Shown here: positions 19,302-30,727 of the stretch, in pieces | Layout of the letters: the number at the start of each line of letters is the position of its first letter | How positions within the stretch are numbered: the first letter of the stretch is position 1 | Source: Rhynchopus euleeides | Lineage: Eukaryota; Euglenozoa; Diplonemea; Diplonemida; Diplonemidae | Length of the DNA: 64,000 bases | Assembly (NCBI GenBank): GCA_963210315.1 | Contig: OY723318.1 | Coordinates: forward strand, 806,001 to 870,000 | Reading direction: 5' to 3' | Program-made: the position numbers and the translations under genes | Notes under the pieces: model-generated | Told to the model about the DNA's origin: nothing | The model's database searches: none | The model's input: the letters and a program-made list of their open reading frames with translations, nothing else

Positions 19302-19942
19302 CACGGTGGGATCTTGTAAATTTTACATGTATAACTACAAGTATAATACATGTATTATACATGTATAATACTTGCATGTCAACTATTATACATGTATAAT
19401 ACATGTATATGCCTGAAATATACATGTAAAATACATGTATATCAAGTAAAAATACAAGTATAATACTTGCATGTAAACTATTATACATGTATTTTTACTT
19501 GATATACATGTATTTTACATGTATATTTCAGGCATTTACATGTATTTTACATGTATAATACTTGTCATGCAAGTATTATACATGTAAAATACTTGCATGA
19601 CAAGTAAAATACTTGCATGCAAGTAAAATACATGTATTTTACTTGCATGCAAGTATTTTACATGTATAATACTTGTCATGCAAGTATTATACATGTAAAA
19701 TACATGTAAATGCCTGAAATATACATGTAAAATACATGTATATCAAGTAAAAATACAAGTATAATAGTTGACATGCAAGTATTATACTTGTATTTTTACT
19801 TGATATACATGTATTTTACATGTATATTTCAGGCATATACATGTATTATACATGTATAATAGTTGACATGCAAGTATTATACATGTATAATACATGTATA
19901 TACTTGTAGTTATACATGTAAAATTTACAAGATCCCACCGTG
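19302..19942. mobile_element. A1, AT-rich palindromic TIR element
   Basis: 641 bp, ends CACGGTGGGATCTTGTAAAT and its inverse, with AG on each side (19300-19301, 19943-19944). The interior is built almost only from TACATGTA, ATACTTGCATGCAAGTAT and CAAGTATAATACTTG-type words, so most of it can fold back on itself. No coding capacity; its base composition is extremely unlike the GC-rich surroundings. The second copy, A2, has duplication AA. The CACGGTGG start is shared with the larger elements O and P. Confidence 0.88.
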
Positions 19943-20410
19943 AGAGGGTGTGAGGGGGGGGGGGGCAACCCGCATCCTGGAAAGATGTATCTATACGCCT
20001 CTTCCCGACGCACTAGGTTACCTCCCCCCCCACCTCTTCTTTTTCAACTGCAAAAAGGACTAACGCTGCGAGAAGGTGCTGGGAGACTTGCTTTTCCATT
20101 CACACTCGACGATCAAACCTCCCCCTCTTATGGTTCACTCCCCACTCCCCCCCACCCACCCACCCACGCCGGAGGGCGAGGGGTGGGGTGGGGGGTGGGG
20201 GGGGGGGGGGGCAAATCCGCGAGGGCCATGGTCTTTTTTTCGACATCCCAAAGGGGATACCTTGATGAACGTAGAATGAATAGAACCTATACCCCACCAC
20301 CCCCCGCCCCGTTGTAAGAAAGGGAAAGAGCAGATGGCGCCTCGCGACCAGTCACAGCCCGGTCACGCTTCGTCAGTCAATAAAGGTCACCAGAGGGGGG
20401 GGTGAGGACC
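19943..20410. other. Intergenic, low complexity
   Basis: Poly(G)/poly(C) stretches and a GGGGTGGGGTGGGGGGTGGGG block (20178-20215). No gene seen. Confidence 0.45.
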
Positions 20411-20594
20411 GCGCACGGTGCGCTAGTGTTAGCAACCACTAGTGGAGTCGACAACGGAAAATTCGAGAACTGACCACTCGTCGAAATCGACAACCGGTAC
20501 TTGTCGAGTCGACAACTGATCACTTGTCGAGTTTGAGCTTGTCGACTCGACTCGTTGAGGTCACTCGTACATAGCTAACTAGTGCACCGTGCGC
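20411..20594. mobile_element. H, small TIR element
   Basis: 184 bp with TIR GCGCACGGTGCRCTAGT and ACC on both sides (20408-20410, 20595-20597). The middle is an array of GTCGACAAC / CTTGTCGA words in both orientations. No coding capacity. Confidence 0.7.
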
Positions 20595-21140
20595 ACCGTG
20601 CGCACCCCGCCTTATTTGCCTTTCGGTGTGTCGTCAGCTGATTGAAGGGCGTGTATGTGGGGGGGGGGGGGGGCTTCACTCTGTGTCAAGCTGTGCCAGT
20701 CTGTCTCCTTCGTTGTCGATCCGGCGGGGGCACAGATAGTTTCTTCTTCCCGTTCGGGTTGCTAGGTAGGTGGGAATGGGAAGTTGCGCTTTTGGGGGTC
20801 TTAGCTGGTCGGTATTCTTCGTCATTGTCTTCGTCAGTTTTCAGCCAACTCAACAGAAAATGAACCAAAAATGCACTGACGATCACCCCCGTAGCGAAGA
20901 CCCCCCCTTCGGCAAAAAAAATAATGTTCGGCGTTTCTCTCCACGACATTTGTCACACAAACGCACCAAAAAAATAGTAAAGCAGCCTCCCGCCGCACAC
21001 CCCATCCCCCCTCCCACCCCCTCCCCGATTCCCCCATTCCCCGATGCCCCGATAGATCGTTAAACCCCCCCTCCCCGGCAGGGCTTTTCCTAAATCTGGG
21101 GGTCCGGGGGGCTGGTGACCGAAATCGGATACAAAAAAAA
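20595..21140. other. Intergenic, no gene seen
   Basis: A poly(G) run at 20660-20672, C-rich low-complexity sequence at 20985-21080. No supported frame. Confidence 0.4.
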
Positions 21141-21169
21141 CGCGCTACTGAGGCACCTGTTTGGGGGGC

Positions 21170-21480
21170 TCAAAACTGATCGCATCGCCGCACATGACTG
21201 GCGTTATTGCATTATTTGAGCTCCGTGCGGATCGTAGTGGGGTCATTTTGGTGGTGTGCGTGCCAAGTTTCACCCATGAAATGTGGGTCTGGTTCAGGGA
21301 CTTCTGAAGGGAGGATGTGACTGGGAGGCCAGAAATCAGCCCACCCACACCACCCACCCAGCGGGACCCCACTTACAGGTTTTTCAAAACCCTGTTCCTC
21401 TGAATATTTGGGATCTGTGCGGATCGCGGTGGGGTCATTTTGGCCATGGGGTGTCTGTTTGCACCCCTTCCTCGGGGTTG
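21170..21480 (-). repeat. ~190-bp satellite, inverted units
   Basis: About 1.6 units of the repeat that runs in direct orientation at 22966-24010; shared blocks (as inverse) are GTCCCGCTGGGTGGGTGG, CCCTGAACCAGACCCACATT and TGACCCCACTACGATCCGCA. Confidence 0.8.
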
Positions 21481-22208
21481 CCATGTGGGCTCAGACCCCC
21501 GTAGACATGCAGGTCGGAGAGTGCACTGAGGTGCGGAGGAATGCACCACTGAACACAGACACACGGCCCCTCCGGGGCCGTGTGTCTTTGCTTGGTGCAT
21601 CTTCTCCCTCACAGGCAGCATCCCCCCAGCCGCTCAGCCCCTCAGCACCCTCCACTCCGGTGAATCCTCGCCAGAAAATTATTTTCCTGCAGTGCAAAAA
21701 AAACGCGCTAAACAGAGTGCAAAAAAAAACGCGCCAGACAGAGGAAAAATCTGAAATTCAAAATCATGGAATCCGGACCCCTAGTTAGGAATAGCTCTGC
21801 TCCCCGGGCCTCCCTGTTTTTTTTTTGAGAGTTGTGCAAACAACGTGCAACGGGGGTGTTCTCGCGATCGACGAATACCCTTCGGCTCTTCTCTTGTTTC
21901 CCTTTCAGATTTGCGCTAAAACACAGTTTCCTCTCTCGCCCCACCCGACTGCCCCCCCTACGTCCCTCTCCCACGACCACACCGACCCCCCCCCCCCCTT
22001 CCCCTCCTGGATTTCAGACACAACCTGCATAACGAGTGAAGGGTGATCATTCTTGTGCTCCCTTCAAATTCGATTTCACTACCCCCCCTTCCCCTTTTTC
22101 TCGTAAACCCCCTTTTTTGAAATGGAGCGCTCCCCCCCCCCAGGCCCTGGGGTAAGGATTTTTGGTAGTTCACGGATTTCCTCCGGGGGGGGGGTAGGGG
22201 GGGGGGGG
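21481..22208. other. Spacer between inverted satellite and G2
   Basis: No gene. It contains a 15-bp hairpin (21555-21589, AGACACACGGCCCC and inverse) and poly(A), poly(C) and poly(T) runs. Confidence 0.45.
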
Positions 22209-22740
22209 CAGGCCTGTCGCTAACTTTTCGATTTTGGAGATTTGGTGGGTTGACGCTCCTGTTTTGGGGGGGGATCAGGGGGGAAAACACTAGGGGTCAA
22301 TTTTTCTCGCGCGCGCTTCGCGCGCGCTCGTGTTGCCAAATTTTGAATTTTCCCATCGGTGGACCACTAGGTGGGCACGGTGTGAGGCGCTGGGTTCCTT
22401 CCGTGGTTCCTCTCCCGCTCGCGCCGTCGGGTGCCGGAGGAAACCAAAAAATGGCTTTCGGGACCATGATTTCGACGCTGCCCCCTGATATGTCACGGCC
22501 GTCAAAGCGCAAGGACTTGGTTACTAGACGGGCACGCGAGATAGGGGGGCTGGGGGGCAGAGCCCCCCATCCGCCGGATGGCCACGGTAGTGAGCATCTG
22601 TTCATTGTGGGCGTACAGATTCTGTGTGAGTTGGCTGCGTCCTCCTGAGGCTACTGGAGTGGGTGGATTCCCTGACCTGATGGGAATCGAATGACTTGAG
22701 TACGAGACATACGCCACAGGGGGGTCTGGGGGGCGGAGGT
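22209..22740 (-). mobile_element. G2, partial copy of element G
   Basis: Starts CAGGCCTGTCGCTAACTTTTC and matches G1 (53073-53925) in inverted orientation until about 22735, where similarity stops inside the GC-hairpin module. The GTCGAC-rich half of G1 is missing, so this copy has lost one end. It carries one full and one partial GC-hairpin module. A perfect GCGCGCGCTTCGCGCGCG-type hairpin near 22313-22330 is disrupted in G1. Confidence 0.75.
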
Positions 22741-22965
22741 TCCCGCGGGCTGAGGTCAGGCTGGCGACCCAGGTTTTCAGGGTGACACCAGGATTTCCTC
22801 GAAATTTTGGGTGACCCCCACCCCCTGGTCGGGCACCCTACCAGGGGGGGGGGGGGGGGTCACGAGGGGGGGTATGGGGGGGGGGTACCCCCCCTACCCG
22901 ACCCCCCTACCCGACTCGGGATGGGGGGGGGGGGGTCAGGAGGTGGTACTTTCACCCAATTGATG

Positions 22966-24010
22966 TTCCCCAGTAATAGGTGTAAATGGGCACCCCATGG
23001 CCAAAATGACCCCATCGCGATCCGCACAGATTCCAAACGTTCAAAAGAACGGGTTTTTGGAAAATCCGAGGGGGGGGTCCCGCTGGGTGGGTAGGTGGGG
23101 TGTAGTGGACTGGCTGCCTCCCAGCCACCTTCTCCCACGACCAGTCCCTGAACCAGACCCGTGTTTCATGGGTGATACTTGGCTCACACACCATCAAAGT
23201 GACCCCACTGTGATCCGCACAAATTCCAAACGTTCAAAAGAAAGGGGTTTTGGAATACCCGAGGAGGGGGTCCCGCTGGGTGGGGTGGGGTGTCATGGTG
23301 TGTGTCACCCAGTCACCCTTCACCCATAACCAGCCCCTGAACCAGACCGCTTTTTCATGGGTGAAGCTGGGCACCTAGACCCACAGTGTGACCCCACTAC
23401 GATCCGCAAAAGTTTCAAACGTTCAAAAGAACGGGGTTTTGGAACACTCGTGGAGGGGGTCCCGCTGGGTGGGTGGGCTGGCTGACTCTCGGCCCCCCTC
23501 TCGGCCGTGCGGCTACCTCAGTCACTTTCTCTTCGGACCAGCCCCTGAACCAGAGTCACATTTCATGGACGATGTTTGTCACATAGACCTATAAAATGAC
23601 CCCACTACGATCCGCAAAAGTTTCAAACGATCAAAAGAACGGGGTTTTGGAACACCTGAGGAGGGGGTCCCGCTGGGTGGGTGGCTGGGTGGGGTGGCAT
23701 GGTGTGTTACTCCCAGTCACCTTCACCCATGACCAGCCCCTGAACCAGAGCCACATTTCATGGACAAAGCTTGTCACCTAGACCTACAAAGTGACCCCAC
23801 TACGATGCGCACAGATTCCAAATATTCAAAAGAACGGGGTTTCGGAACACCCGAGGAGGGGGTCCCGCTGGGTGGGTGGGCTGGCTGACTCTCGGCCTCC
23901 CATCACAGTCTCCTATGACCAGCCCCTGAACTAGACCCACATTTCATGGGTGAAGCTTGGCACCTAGACCCACAGTGTGACCCCACTACGATCCGCACAG
24001 AGCCCAAAGA
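22966..24010 (+). repeat. ~190-bp tandem satellite, five units
   Basis: The block GTCCCGCTGGGTGGG recurs at about 23077, 23270, 23459, 23667 and 23862 (spacings 189-208). Each unit also holds TGACCCCACTACGATCCGCA, CGTTCAAAAGAACGGGG and CCCCTGAACCAGA. Units have diverged, with small indels. Short open frames follow the repeat and are not genes. Confidence 0.88.
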
Positions 24011-25035
24011 GTGCAATGGAAGGGGTCAATCGCGATTCCGCGAGTCGAAGATTCCGCACTTTTGGGTCACTTTCAGGTGATGTCAGGTCCCTGGAGTGAC
24101 TGCAGATAGCCCATTTTCAGGGTGGGAGCCCTACTCGTACGTCACCCAGATTCAGCCCAAACCCGTGCACCCAGGGTGCACGGTCGCCGGGCACGAGCGC
24201 GCGGGCACCCGGAAACAGGTCGCATTTGCGCGCGCTGCCTGCACCCTGCACGCCAGCCCCCCCCCCCCCCCCCCCCCCCCCCGACGTTCACGACCCCCCA
24301 GAAAATTACCCCAGCCCCTGCCCCCCCCCCCCCCCCTTTTTCAAAAAAGCAAACAGATTTTCTTACCTATCACCCCCCCCCCCCCCTTCCCCTCCTGTGT
24401 GTCAGGAGGGCGTGGTGGGGTGGAGTGAAGGGGGCGTGGGGCGGGGGGGGAGCCCGGCCGCCGCGGATATTTTGTCAGAGAAGGGTTTCGTGTCACCGCA
24501 CGGCTTCTTCGCACGCCAGAGATCTCTCCCCCCTCCGCCCCCCGCCCCAGCTCTGGCATGTCTTCCCCCCCCCCCCCCCCTTTTCTTGTTGTTGGTGTCA
24601 AATAAAGTATCTCTCTTTCCGCTCACAGGCACAGGGGGGTGGGGGGGGGGGGGGAGGCTGCCAACGGCACGAGAAATATCGTTCGAAATCGTTCGGAAAA
24701 TCATTCAAAACTCCCCGGAGACAGCACACCCTCTCTACTGGGGGGGGGGGGGGAGGGGGGGGGAGAGGGGGGGGGGGGCAAGAGGCTGCACATAGCTCGA
24801 GGGCCGGCACTGCGGCTCGAAGGGCAGGAGCAGTGGCGGCAGGCTCTCCGATACGGCCGGAGACGGGACAATCGGGGAAACACAGCTATCTCCAGATCTC
24901 GTGAAAGTGCGTCGGAGAGGGGACATCACCCTGCCTCTTTCGTGGCCTGACGTGGGCAACGGGGGGGATGAAACGAACGGGACGACGGCACAACGGGCTG
25001 GCGATACAGAATGCTGCAGAAGACAAACACACTGA
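24011..25035. other. Homopolymer-rich intergenic region
   Basis: Contains some of the longest C and G runs of the window (about 24258-24282, 24325-24338, 24367-24386, 24565-24582, 24636-24653, 24738-24778). Long frames here encode proline/glycine runs and are not credible genes. Confidence 0.55.
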
Positions 25036-25143
25036 GGGGGTCTTCGCTACGGGGTGGTCGTCAGTGCACTTTGGTGCATTTCCTGTTGAATTAGCTGAAA
25101 ACTGGCGAAGTTTGTCGAAGAATGTCGACCAGCAAAGACCCCC
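25036..25143. mobile_element. C3, 108-bp MITE
   Basis: TIR GGGGGTCTTCGCT (right end with one mismatch), TGA duplicated on both sides (25033-25035, 25144-25146). The body CAGTGCA...TTGGTGCATTTCCTGTTGAATT is shared with C4 and C5. Confidence 0.9.
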
Positions 25144-25510
25144 TGAGTCTGACTTTGGAATGCGCCACAACAAGCGGCAGCAGGGCCACACGTTGGAGCA
25201 GCAACTCTGCTGGCCACAGGAGACTCCCGAGGATGGGTCGAGTCATGACTCCGAGAGGGTCGGGGGTGGCTGGCTGTAAACTTACCACTGCGTGTCGTTG
25301 TCTGAAAGGAAGAAGTTCTCAAGTTGGTATCTGAAGAAGGCGGTCACCCATCCCACCCCACGCATGCATCCCCGCATTCCCGTTGTGTGCACAACACATG
25401 CTGGTGTTCCACGCACGTCACACGCAACACACACCCCCCCGCCTGTGTGCATCCACCCTTGCAGACATCCGATTTGGAAGCCTCCGAACACACTCACACC
25501 ACACACAAAG
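25144..25510. promoter_or_regulatory. Upstream block of array gene 1
   Basis: From about 25250 this sequence is repeated upstream of array genes 3, 4 and 5 (GTGTCGTTGTCTGAAAGGAA, CACGCATGCATCCCCGCATT), and from about 25425 upstream of all five. It includes CACCCTTGCAG, whose AG (25463-25464) lies 46 bp before the ATG, a candidate splice acceptor. The strict conservation suggests the promoter and leader were duplicated with the genes. Confidence 0.6.
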
Positions 25511-25873
25511 ATGAAGTTCCAGATCCTTGCGGTGTGCCTTGCACTTGCGGTGGTGCAGGTGATGGCTCAGACGACCCCAGTCCCGACGCCCACGGTGGAC
25601 TGCAAGTATTACCCCACGCAGTATACCTGCGAGCAGCAAATCGGGTGCAAGTGGGACGACAACAAGTGCGAGAGCTGGGTGGACGACGTTGCCAAAGGGG
25701 TTGCCACCTTCGTCATCATCATCATCGTGATCTGTGTGCTGATCGTGATCGGGATCATCACATGCATCGTCTGCTGCTGCTGCATGGGTGCGAACGCCAT
25801 GCGGAACAAAGAGACCGTCGTCGTCCACCAGCAGGGTCACCAGCAGCAGGGTGCCGCCTACCAGAACCTGTAG
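25511..25873 (+). CDS. Small Cys-rich single-pass membrane protein, array copy 1
   Basis: 120 residues: signal peptide at 1-20 (MKFQILAVCLALAVVQVMAQ), Thr/Pro stalk (TTPVPTPTV), then a short ectodomain CKYYPTQYTCEQQIGCKWDD-NKCES with four cysteines and the GCxWxxxxC pattern found in PSI-like/Cys-rich repeats of protist surface proteins. A strongly hydrophobic Ile/Val membrane segment (about 61-88) runs into a CCCC cluster suited to S-acylation. The tail of about 30 residues has VVVHQQG and ends AAYQNL, a YxxPhi-type tyrosine sorting signal. Probably an abundant small surface or endomembrane protein; its partner is unknown. It is the first of five tandem copies on the same strand. Other frames are shadows. 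Confidence 0.88.
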   Translation: MKFQILAVCLALAVVQVMAQTTPVPTPTVDCKYYPTQYTCEQQIGCKWDDNKCESWVDDVAKGVATFVIIIIVICVLIVIGIITCIVCCCCMGANAMRNKETVVVHQQGHQQQGAAYQNL

Positions 25874-26289
25874 TGCTCCTGCGGTGGCGTTGCGCTTGCG
25901 ACGACGCAATAGCAGGCGCACTAATGCGCAGTGTAGTGCTGATGCATAAACGGAAACGTACTGTCTGCTGCAATGCAACGTGTTTCGAGTCGAGGACAAC
26001 TTTTGTCACCTCAGCATTTTGGGGTGCAATGCACTGACGGCACGAAACTGAGGGGGTGCAAGTGTGGGTCTGTCTGGCGGTCTGCTGGTTGCACGATGCA
26101 CCACGTTGTCAGGAGGCGATGAAGTGACACGGTTGATGTGCATCCCTTCGAGCAGTATCGTCACCCCGTCCCCACACTCCCACCCCCAATCACGGTGGTC
26201 TCCTGCACCTTTTTGGGGTCTTCGTTGCAGTCGGGGTCTTACCCCCGCTCCAGCTGCCGCTCCCAATGCCCAATTGTGTGCGGGTGTCC

Positions 26290-27200
26290 ACCGTGAGGGG
26301 AAGTGTCAAAGCGTTGCTCCCCCCCCCCCCCCCCCCGCCCCCCCCGGCTTACTTTTCCCTTCTCCCCACCGCACCTCCCCCCCGTTTCACCCATCTGTAC
26401 CTCGCGACGTCGTGTTTCCTGTCAAGAAGAGTCTGTGTGGGGGCAGTTCTGCTCCGACTATGAAACTGGTGTTTGTTTGGATTTGTTTTGCCAATTTCCC
26501 CCTATTTTGGGGGGGGGTTGGGAATTAAATCGGCGAGTTTTGTCGGAAGAAGCTGTCTGTAGCGGAGCCCCCACATCAGTGAAGTTGTGCATTATGTTCG
26601 AAGAAAAAGGCACAGCGCTGCTCGCGTGACACACAGTCTGACTGACATCGTGAGACGTTTGTTTGCGCGATTTGAAGTGTCTATGTTTTTTTGAAAGTGA
26701 CGGGATGCCGGCAATGTCACAGGGCATACAACGTCGCCCGAATCTGGAGTCATTGCGGCAGACAGTGGCACTGCCTTCCGGATTGTGTGGCAGCCCGGAC
26801 GGCACTGCAGCATAGAATAGTCTATTATAGACCAGGGTGGTCGTCCACAAAGTTGGGGACGTCCTGCAATGGGTTTGTGACAAGGAAAATGTGGAAACCG
26901 AATACAAACTTGCGTCGGAAGGTTGGTGGCCCCCCCACCCGCATACACGCCCGTCAACCCACGCCACTGCAACGGGAAGAAGAGGGCTCAGGGTTCAAAA
27001 GTTTCAAAACTGATTCATACCCCAAGCCTAGGATGTTTGCTGGAGCCTGATACGACTACCTCGGTGGTGAGTTGGTTGCGAGACACACTCGTGTTTTTTC
27101 ACATTCACAGATGACACAGCCCCTTGTCGCACTGAACAAGACGCTGCGCACATCAACACTACTTCAGCAGCTGAGGGTCCCTCGCCTGCAGGCTGACAAG
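26290..27200. other. Unique spacer between array copies 1 and 2
   Basis: Unlike the other three intervals, this one does not carry the 28.1-28.7 kb repeat block. It has a poly(C) tract (about 26315-26345) and no supported gene. Array copy 2 lacks the longer upstream block, consistent with a breakpoint near 27205. Confidence 0.5.
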
Positions 27201-27305
27201 GGATAACAGCCAGCACACGCAACACACACCCTCCCGCCTGTGTGCATCCACCCTTGCAGACATCCGATTTGGAAGCCTCCGAACACACTCACACCACACA
27301 CAAAG

Positions 27306-27659
27306 ATGAAGTTCCAGATCCTTGCGGTGTGCCTTGCACTTGCGGTGGTGCAGGTGATGGCTCAGACGACCCCAGTCCCGACGCCCACGGTGGACTGCAA
27401 GTATTACCCCACGCAGTATACCTGCAACAACCAGATCGGGTGCAAGTGGGACGACAACAAGTGCGAGAGCTGGGTGGACGACGTTGCCAAAGGGGTTGCC
27501 ACCTTCGTCATCATCATCATCGTGATCTGTGTGCTGATCGTGATCGGGATCATCACATGCATCGTCTGCTGCTGCTGCATGGGTGCAAACGCCATGCGGA
27601 GCAAGGATACCGTCGTTGTCTCCCAGCAGGGTCAGCAGGGTGCCTACCAGAATGTCTAG
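27306..27659 (+). CDS. Small Cys-rich single-pass membrane protein, array copy 2
   Basis: 117 residues. Signal peptide, stalk, membrane segment and CCCC cluster are identical to copy 1 or nearly so. The ectodomain differs just before the GCKWDD block (CNNQ instead of CEQQ). The tail is the SKDTVVVSQQG version and ends AYQNV, still a YxxPhi signal. The leader from about 27207 to the ATG matches the other copies, including CACCCTTGCAG, but the longer upstream block (present before copies 1, 3, 4 and 5) is absent, so its expression could differ. Confidence 0.88.
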   Translation: MKFQILAVCLALAVVQVMAQTTPVPTPTVDCKYYPTQYTCNNQIGCKWDDNKCESWVDDVAKGVATFVIIIIVICVLIVIGIITCIVCCCCMGANAMRSKDTVVVSQQGQQGAYQNV

Positions 27660-28099
27660 TGCTGCTGTGTAGTGTTGCGCTTGCGTGTACCTTTGGGAGG
27701 CGGACAAACGCACAGTGCAGATGCATAAACGGAAACCTGCTGCCTGCAGGAAAAGACTTTTGTGACTTCAGCATTATTGGGTGCAATGCACTGACGGCAC
27801 GAAACTGAGGAGGTGCGAGTGTGGGTCTGTCTGGCGGTATGCTGGCTCTGTGATGCACCACGTTGTCTGGAGGCGATGAAGTGACACGGTTGATGTGCAT
27901 CCCTTCGAGCAGTATCGTCACCCCGTCCCCACACTCCCACCCCCAATCACGGTGGTCTCCTGCACCTTTTCGGGCTCAGTTGGAGTGGGGGTCTCACCCC
28001 CGCTCCGACTGCCGCTTCTAGCCCCATTGTCCCATTGTGTGCAGGGATGACTGTGAGGGGAAGTGTCAATGTGTTGCCCCATCCCCACTGACCCCGAGA

Positions 28100-28720
28100 C
28101 ACAGCCTGCTTATCGAATGAAGGCAGGCCAGCTCAGTGGTTTACCTTTCGTCTACTTTCCAACCCGCCCCACCCCAAGATACCGTTGACGGAGATAGTTG
28201 TGCACGGACAGGGCGGAAGCAGCCGCGTGCCATCGTGTTTACGTTCATGATATACACCCTCCCTCACCACATGATTACTCAATCGCACCTTCGGTGCATG
28301 TGTCGGGGTCACAAGGAGGAACTGCTCACCATCTGTTGTCGCATCAGATCCATGCAGCCTCCTCAGTGACCCCCTCACCTCTCCATTCGTCTCCCACCCC
28401 CCCCTCCTCCCACCCGGTCTCCCACATGTTTTCGTGGGAAAGAAGGGTTGTTGTGTTTGAGCCACAGAAGAAGTGAGCGAGGATGCAGTGCGTTGCAGCA
28501 CAACGCACTTGGGGCTGGGAACTACTCAACAGCGCCAGCATCAGCTCTCGAAAGGAAGGGAATCTCTCTCTTCCCGTCATTTGCGAATTTCTCAAGTTCA
28601 GATGGTTCACGTCATGTTCAAAGGCCTGTGTGTGACAATGTGCACGTCACACCGGTCCACAACAAACAGCAGCAAGGCCACACGTTGGAGGAGCTAGTCT
28701 GCTGACCACACAAGACTCCC
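28100..28720 (+). repeat. Array inter-gene block, first copy
   Basis: Repeated at about 29800-30420 and, in changed form, at 31390-32170. It holds CACAGCCTGCTTATCGAATG, CGTTCATGATATACACCCTC and GTTTTCGTGGGAAAGAA. Frames such as the one starting MVYLSSTFQP recur only because the DNA is duplicated; no signal peptide or domain is present, and the third copy carries an extra insert of about 150 bp (31618-31785). Confidence 0.8.
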
Positions 28721-29018
28721 GATGACGCGGTCCGAGAGTGGGTCGAGTCATGACTTGCCCGAGAGGGTAGGGGGTGGCTGGCCGGATACTTCCCACTGCG
28801 TGTCGTTGTCTGAAAGGAAGAAGTTCTCAAGTTGGGATCTGAAGAAGGCGGCCACCCATCCCACCCCACGCATGCATCCCCGCATTCCCGTTGTGTGCAC
28901 AACACATGCTGGTGTTCCACGCACGTCACACGCAACACACACCCTCCCGCCTGTGTGCATCCACCCTTGCAGACATCCGATTTGGAAGCCTCCGAACACA
29001 CTCACACCACACACAAAG

Positions 29019-29378
29019 ATGAAGTTCCAGATCCTTGCGGTGTGCCTTGCACTCGCGGCGGTGCAGGTGATGGCTCAGACGACCCCAGTCCCGACGCCCA
29101 CGGTGGACTGCAAGTATTACCCCACGCAGTATACCTGCGACCAGCAAATCGGGTGCAAGTGGGACGACAACAAGTGCGAGAGCTGGGTCGACGACGTTGC
29201 CAAAGGGCTTGCCACCTTCGTCATCATCATCATCGTGATCTGTGTGCTGATCGTGATCGGGATCATCGCATGCATCGTCTGCTGCTGCTGCATGGGTGCG
29301 AACGCCGTGCGGAGCAAGGATACCGTCGTTGTCTCCCAGCAGGGTCAGCAGCAGGGTGCCGCCTACCAGAACCTGTAG
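29019..29378 (+). CDS. Small Cys-rich single-pass membrane protein, array copy 3
   Basis: 119 residues, same layout as copy 1. Ectodomain variant CDQQ; membrane segment variant with IIAC instead of IITC; tail SKDTVVVSQQGQQQ ending AAYQNL. Both the upstream block and the downstream block (about 29480-30410) match copies 2 and 4 closely, giving a unit of about 1.71 kb. Confidence 0.88.
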   Translation: MKFQILAVCLALAAVQVMAQTTPVPTPTVDCKYYPTQYTCDQQIGCKWDDNKCESWVDDVAKGLATFVIIIIVICVLIVIGIIACIVCCCCMGANAVRSKDTVVVSQQGQQQGAAYQNL

Positions 29379-30727
29379 TGGCAGGGCGGAGTTGCGCTCG
29401 CGACGTTCGGCAGGCGTGCAAACGCACAGTGCAGATGCAGAAACTGGAACCTGCTGCCTGCAGCAACAAGACCTTTATGACTTCAACATTTTTGGGTGCA
29501 ATGCACTGACGGCACGAAACTGAGGGGGTGCGAGTGTGGGTCTGTCTGGCGATATGCTGGCTCTGTGATGCACCACGTTGTCAGGAGGCGATGAAGTGAC
29601 ACGGTTGATGTGCATCCCTTCGAGCAGCATCGTCAGCCCGTCCCCACACTCCCACCCCCAATCACGGTAGTCTCCTGCACCTTTTCGGGCTCAGTTGGAG
29701 TGGGGGTCTCACCCCCGCTCCGACTGCCGCTTCTAGCCCCATTGTCCCATTGTGTGCAGGGATGACTGTGAGGGGAAGTGTCAATGTGTTGCCCCATCCC
29801 CACTGACCCCGAGACACAGCCTGCTTATCGAATGAAGGCAGGCCAGCTCAGTGGTTTACCTTTCGTCTACTTTCCAACCCACCCCACCTCAAGATATCGT
29901 TGACGGAGATAGTTGTGCACGGACAGGGCGGAAGCAGCCGCGTGCCATCGTGTTTACGTTCATGATATACACCCTCCCTCACCACATGATTACTCAATCG
30001 CACCTTCGGTGCATGTGTCGGGGTCACAAGGAGGAACTGCTCAACATCTGTTGATCAGATCCATGCAGCCTCCTCAGTGACCCCCTCACCTCTCCATTCG
30101 TCTCCCACCTCCCCCTCCTCCCACCCGGTCTCCCACATGTTTTCGTGGGAAAGAAGGGTTGTTGTGTTTGAGCCACAGAAGAAGTGAGCGAGGATGCAGT
30201 GCGTTGCAGCACAACGCACTTGGGGCTGGGAACTACTCAACAGCGCCAGCATCAGCTCTCGAAAGGAAGGGAATCTCTCCCTTCCCGTCATTTGCGAATT
30301 TCTCAAGTTCAGATGGTTCACGTCATGTTCAAAGGCCTGTGTGTGACAATGTGCACGTCACCGGTCCACAACAAACAGCAGCAAGGCCACACGTTGTAGG
30401 AGGAAGTCTGCTGACCACACAAGACTCCCGATGACGCGGTCCGAGAGTGGGTCGAGTCATGACTTGCCCGAGAGGGTAGGGGGTGGCTGGCCGGAGACTT
30501 ACCACTGCGTGTCGTTGTCTGAAAGGAAGAAGTTCTCAAGTTGGGATCTGAAGAAGGCGGTCACCCATCCCACCCCACGCATGCATCCCCGCATTCCCGT
30601 TGTGAGCACAACACATGCTGGTGTTCCACGCACGTCACACGCAACACACACCCTCCCGCCTGTGTGCATCCACCCTTGCAGACATCCGATTTGGAAGCCT
30701 CCGAACACACTCACACCACACACAAAG

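Noticed and set aside
19314-19935. Possible CRISPR array in the TACATGTA region
   Set aside because: No constant repeat/spacer alternation; the sequence is palindromic, bounded by TIRs with target duplication, and found twice.
22966-24010. Repeated frames starting MTPLRSAKVSN as a gene family
   Set aside because: They follow the ~190-bp satellite, break in every unit and have no conserved reading frame.
24122-24904. 260-codon proline/glycine-rich frame
   Set aside because: Produced by homopolymer runs; no non-repetitive core.
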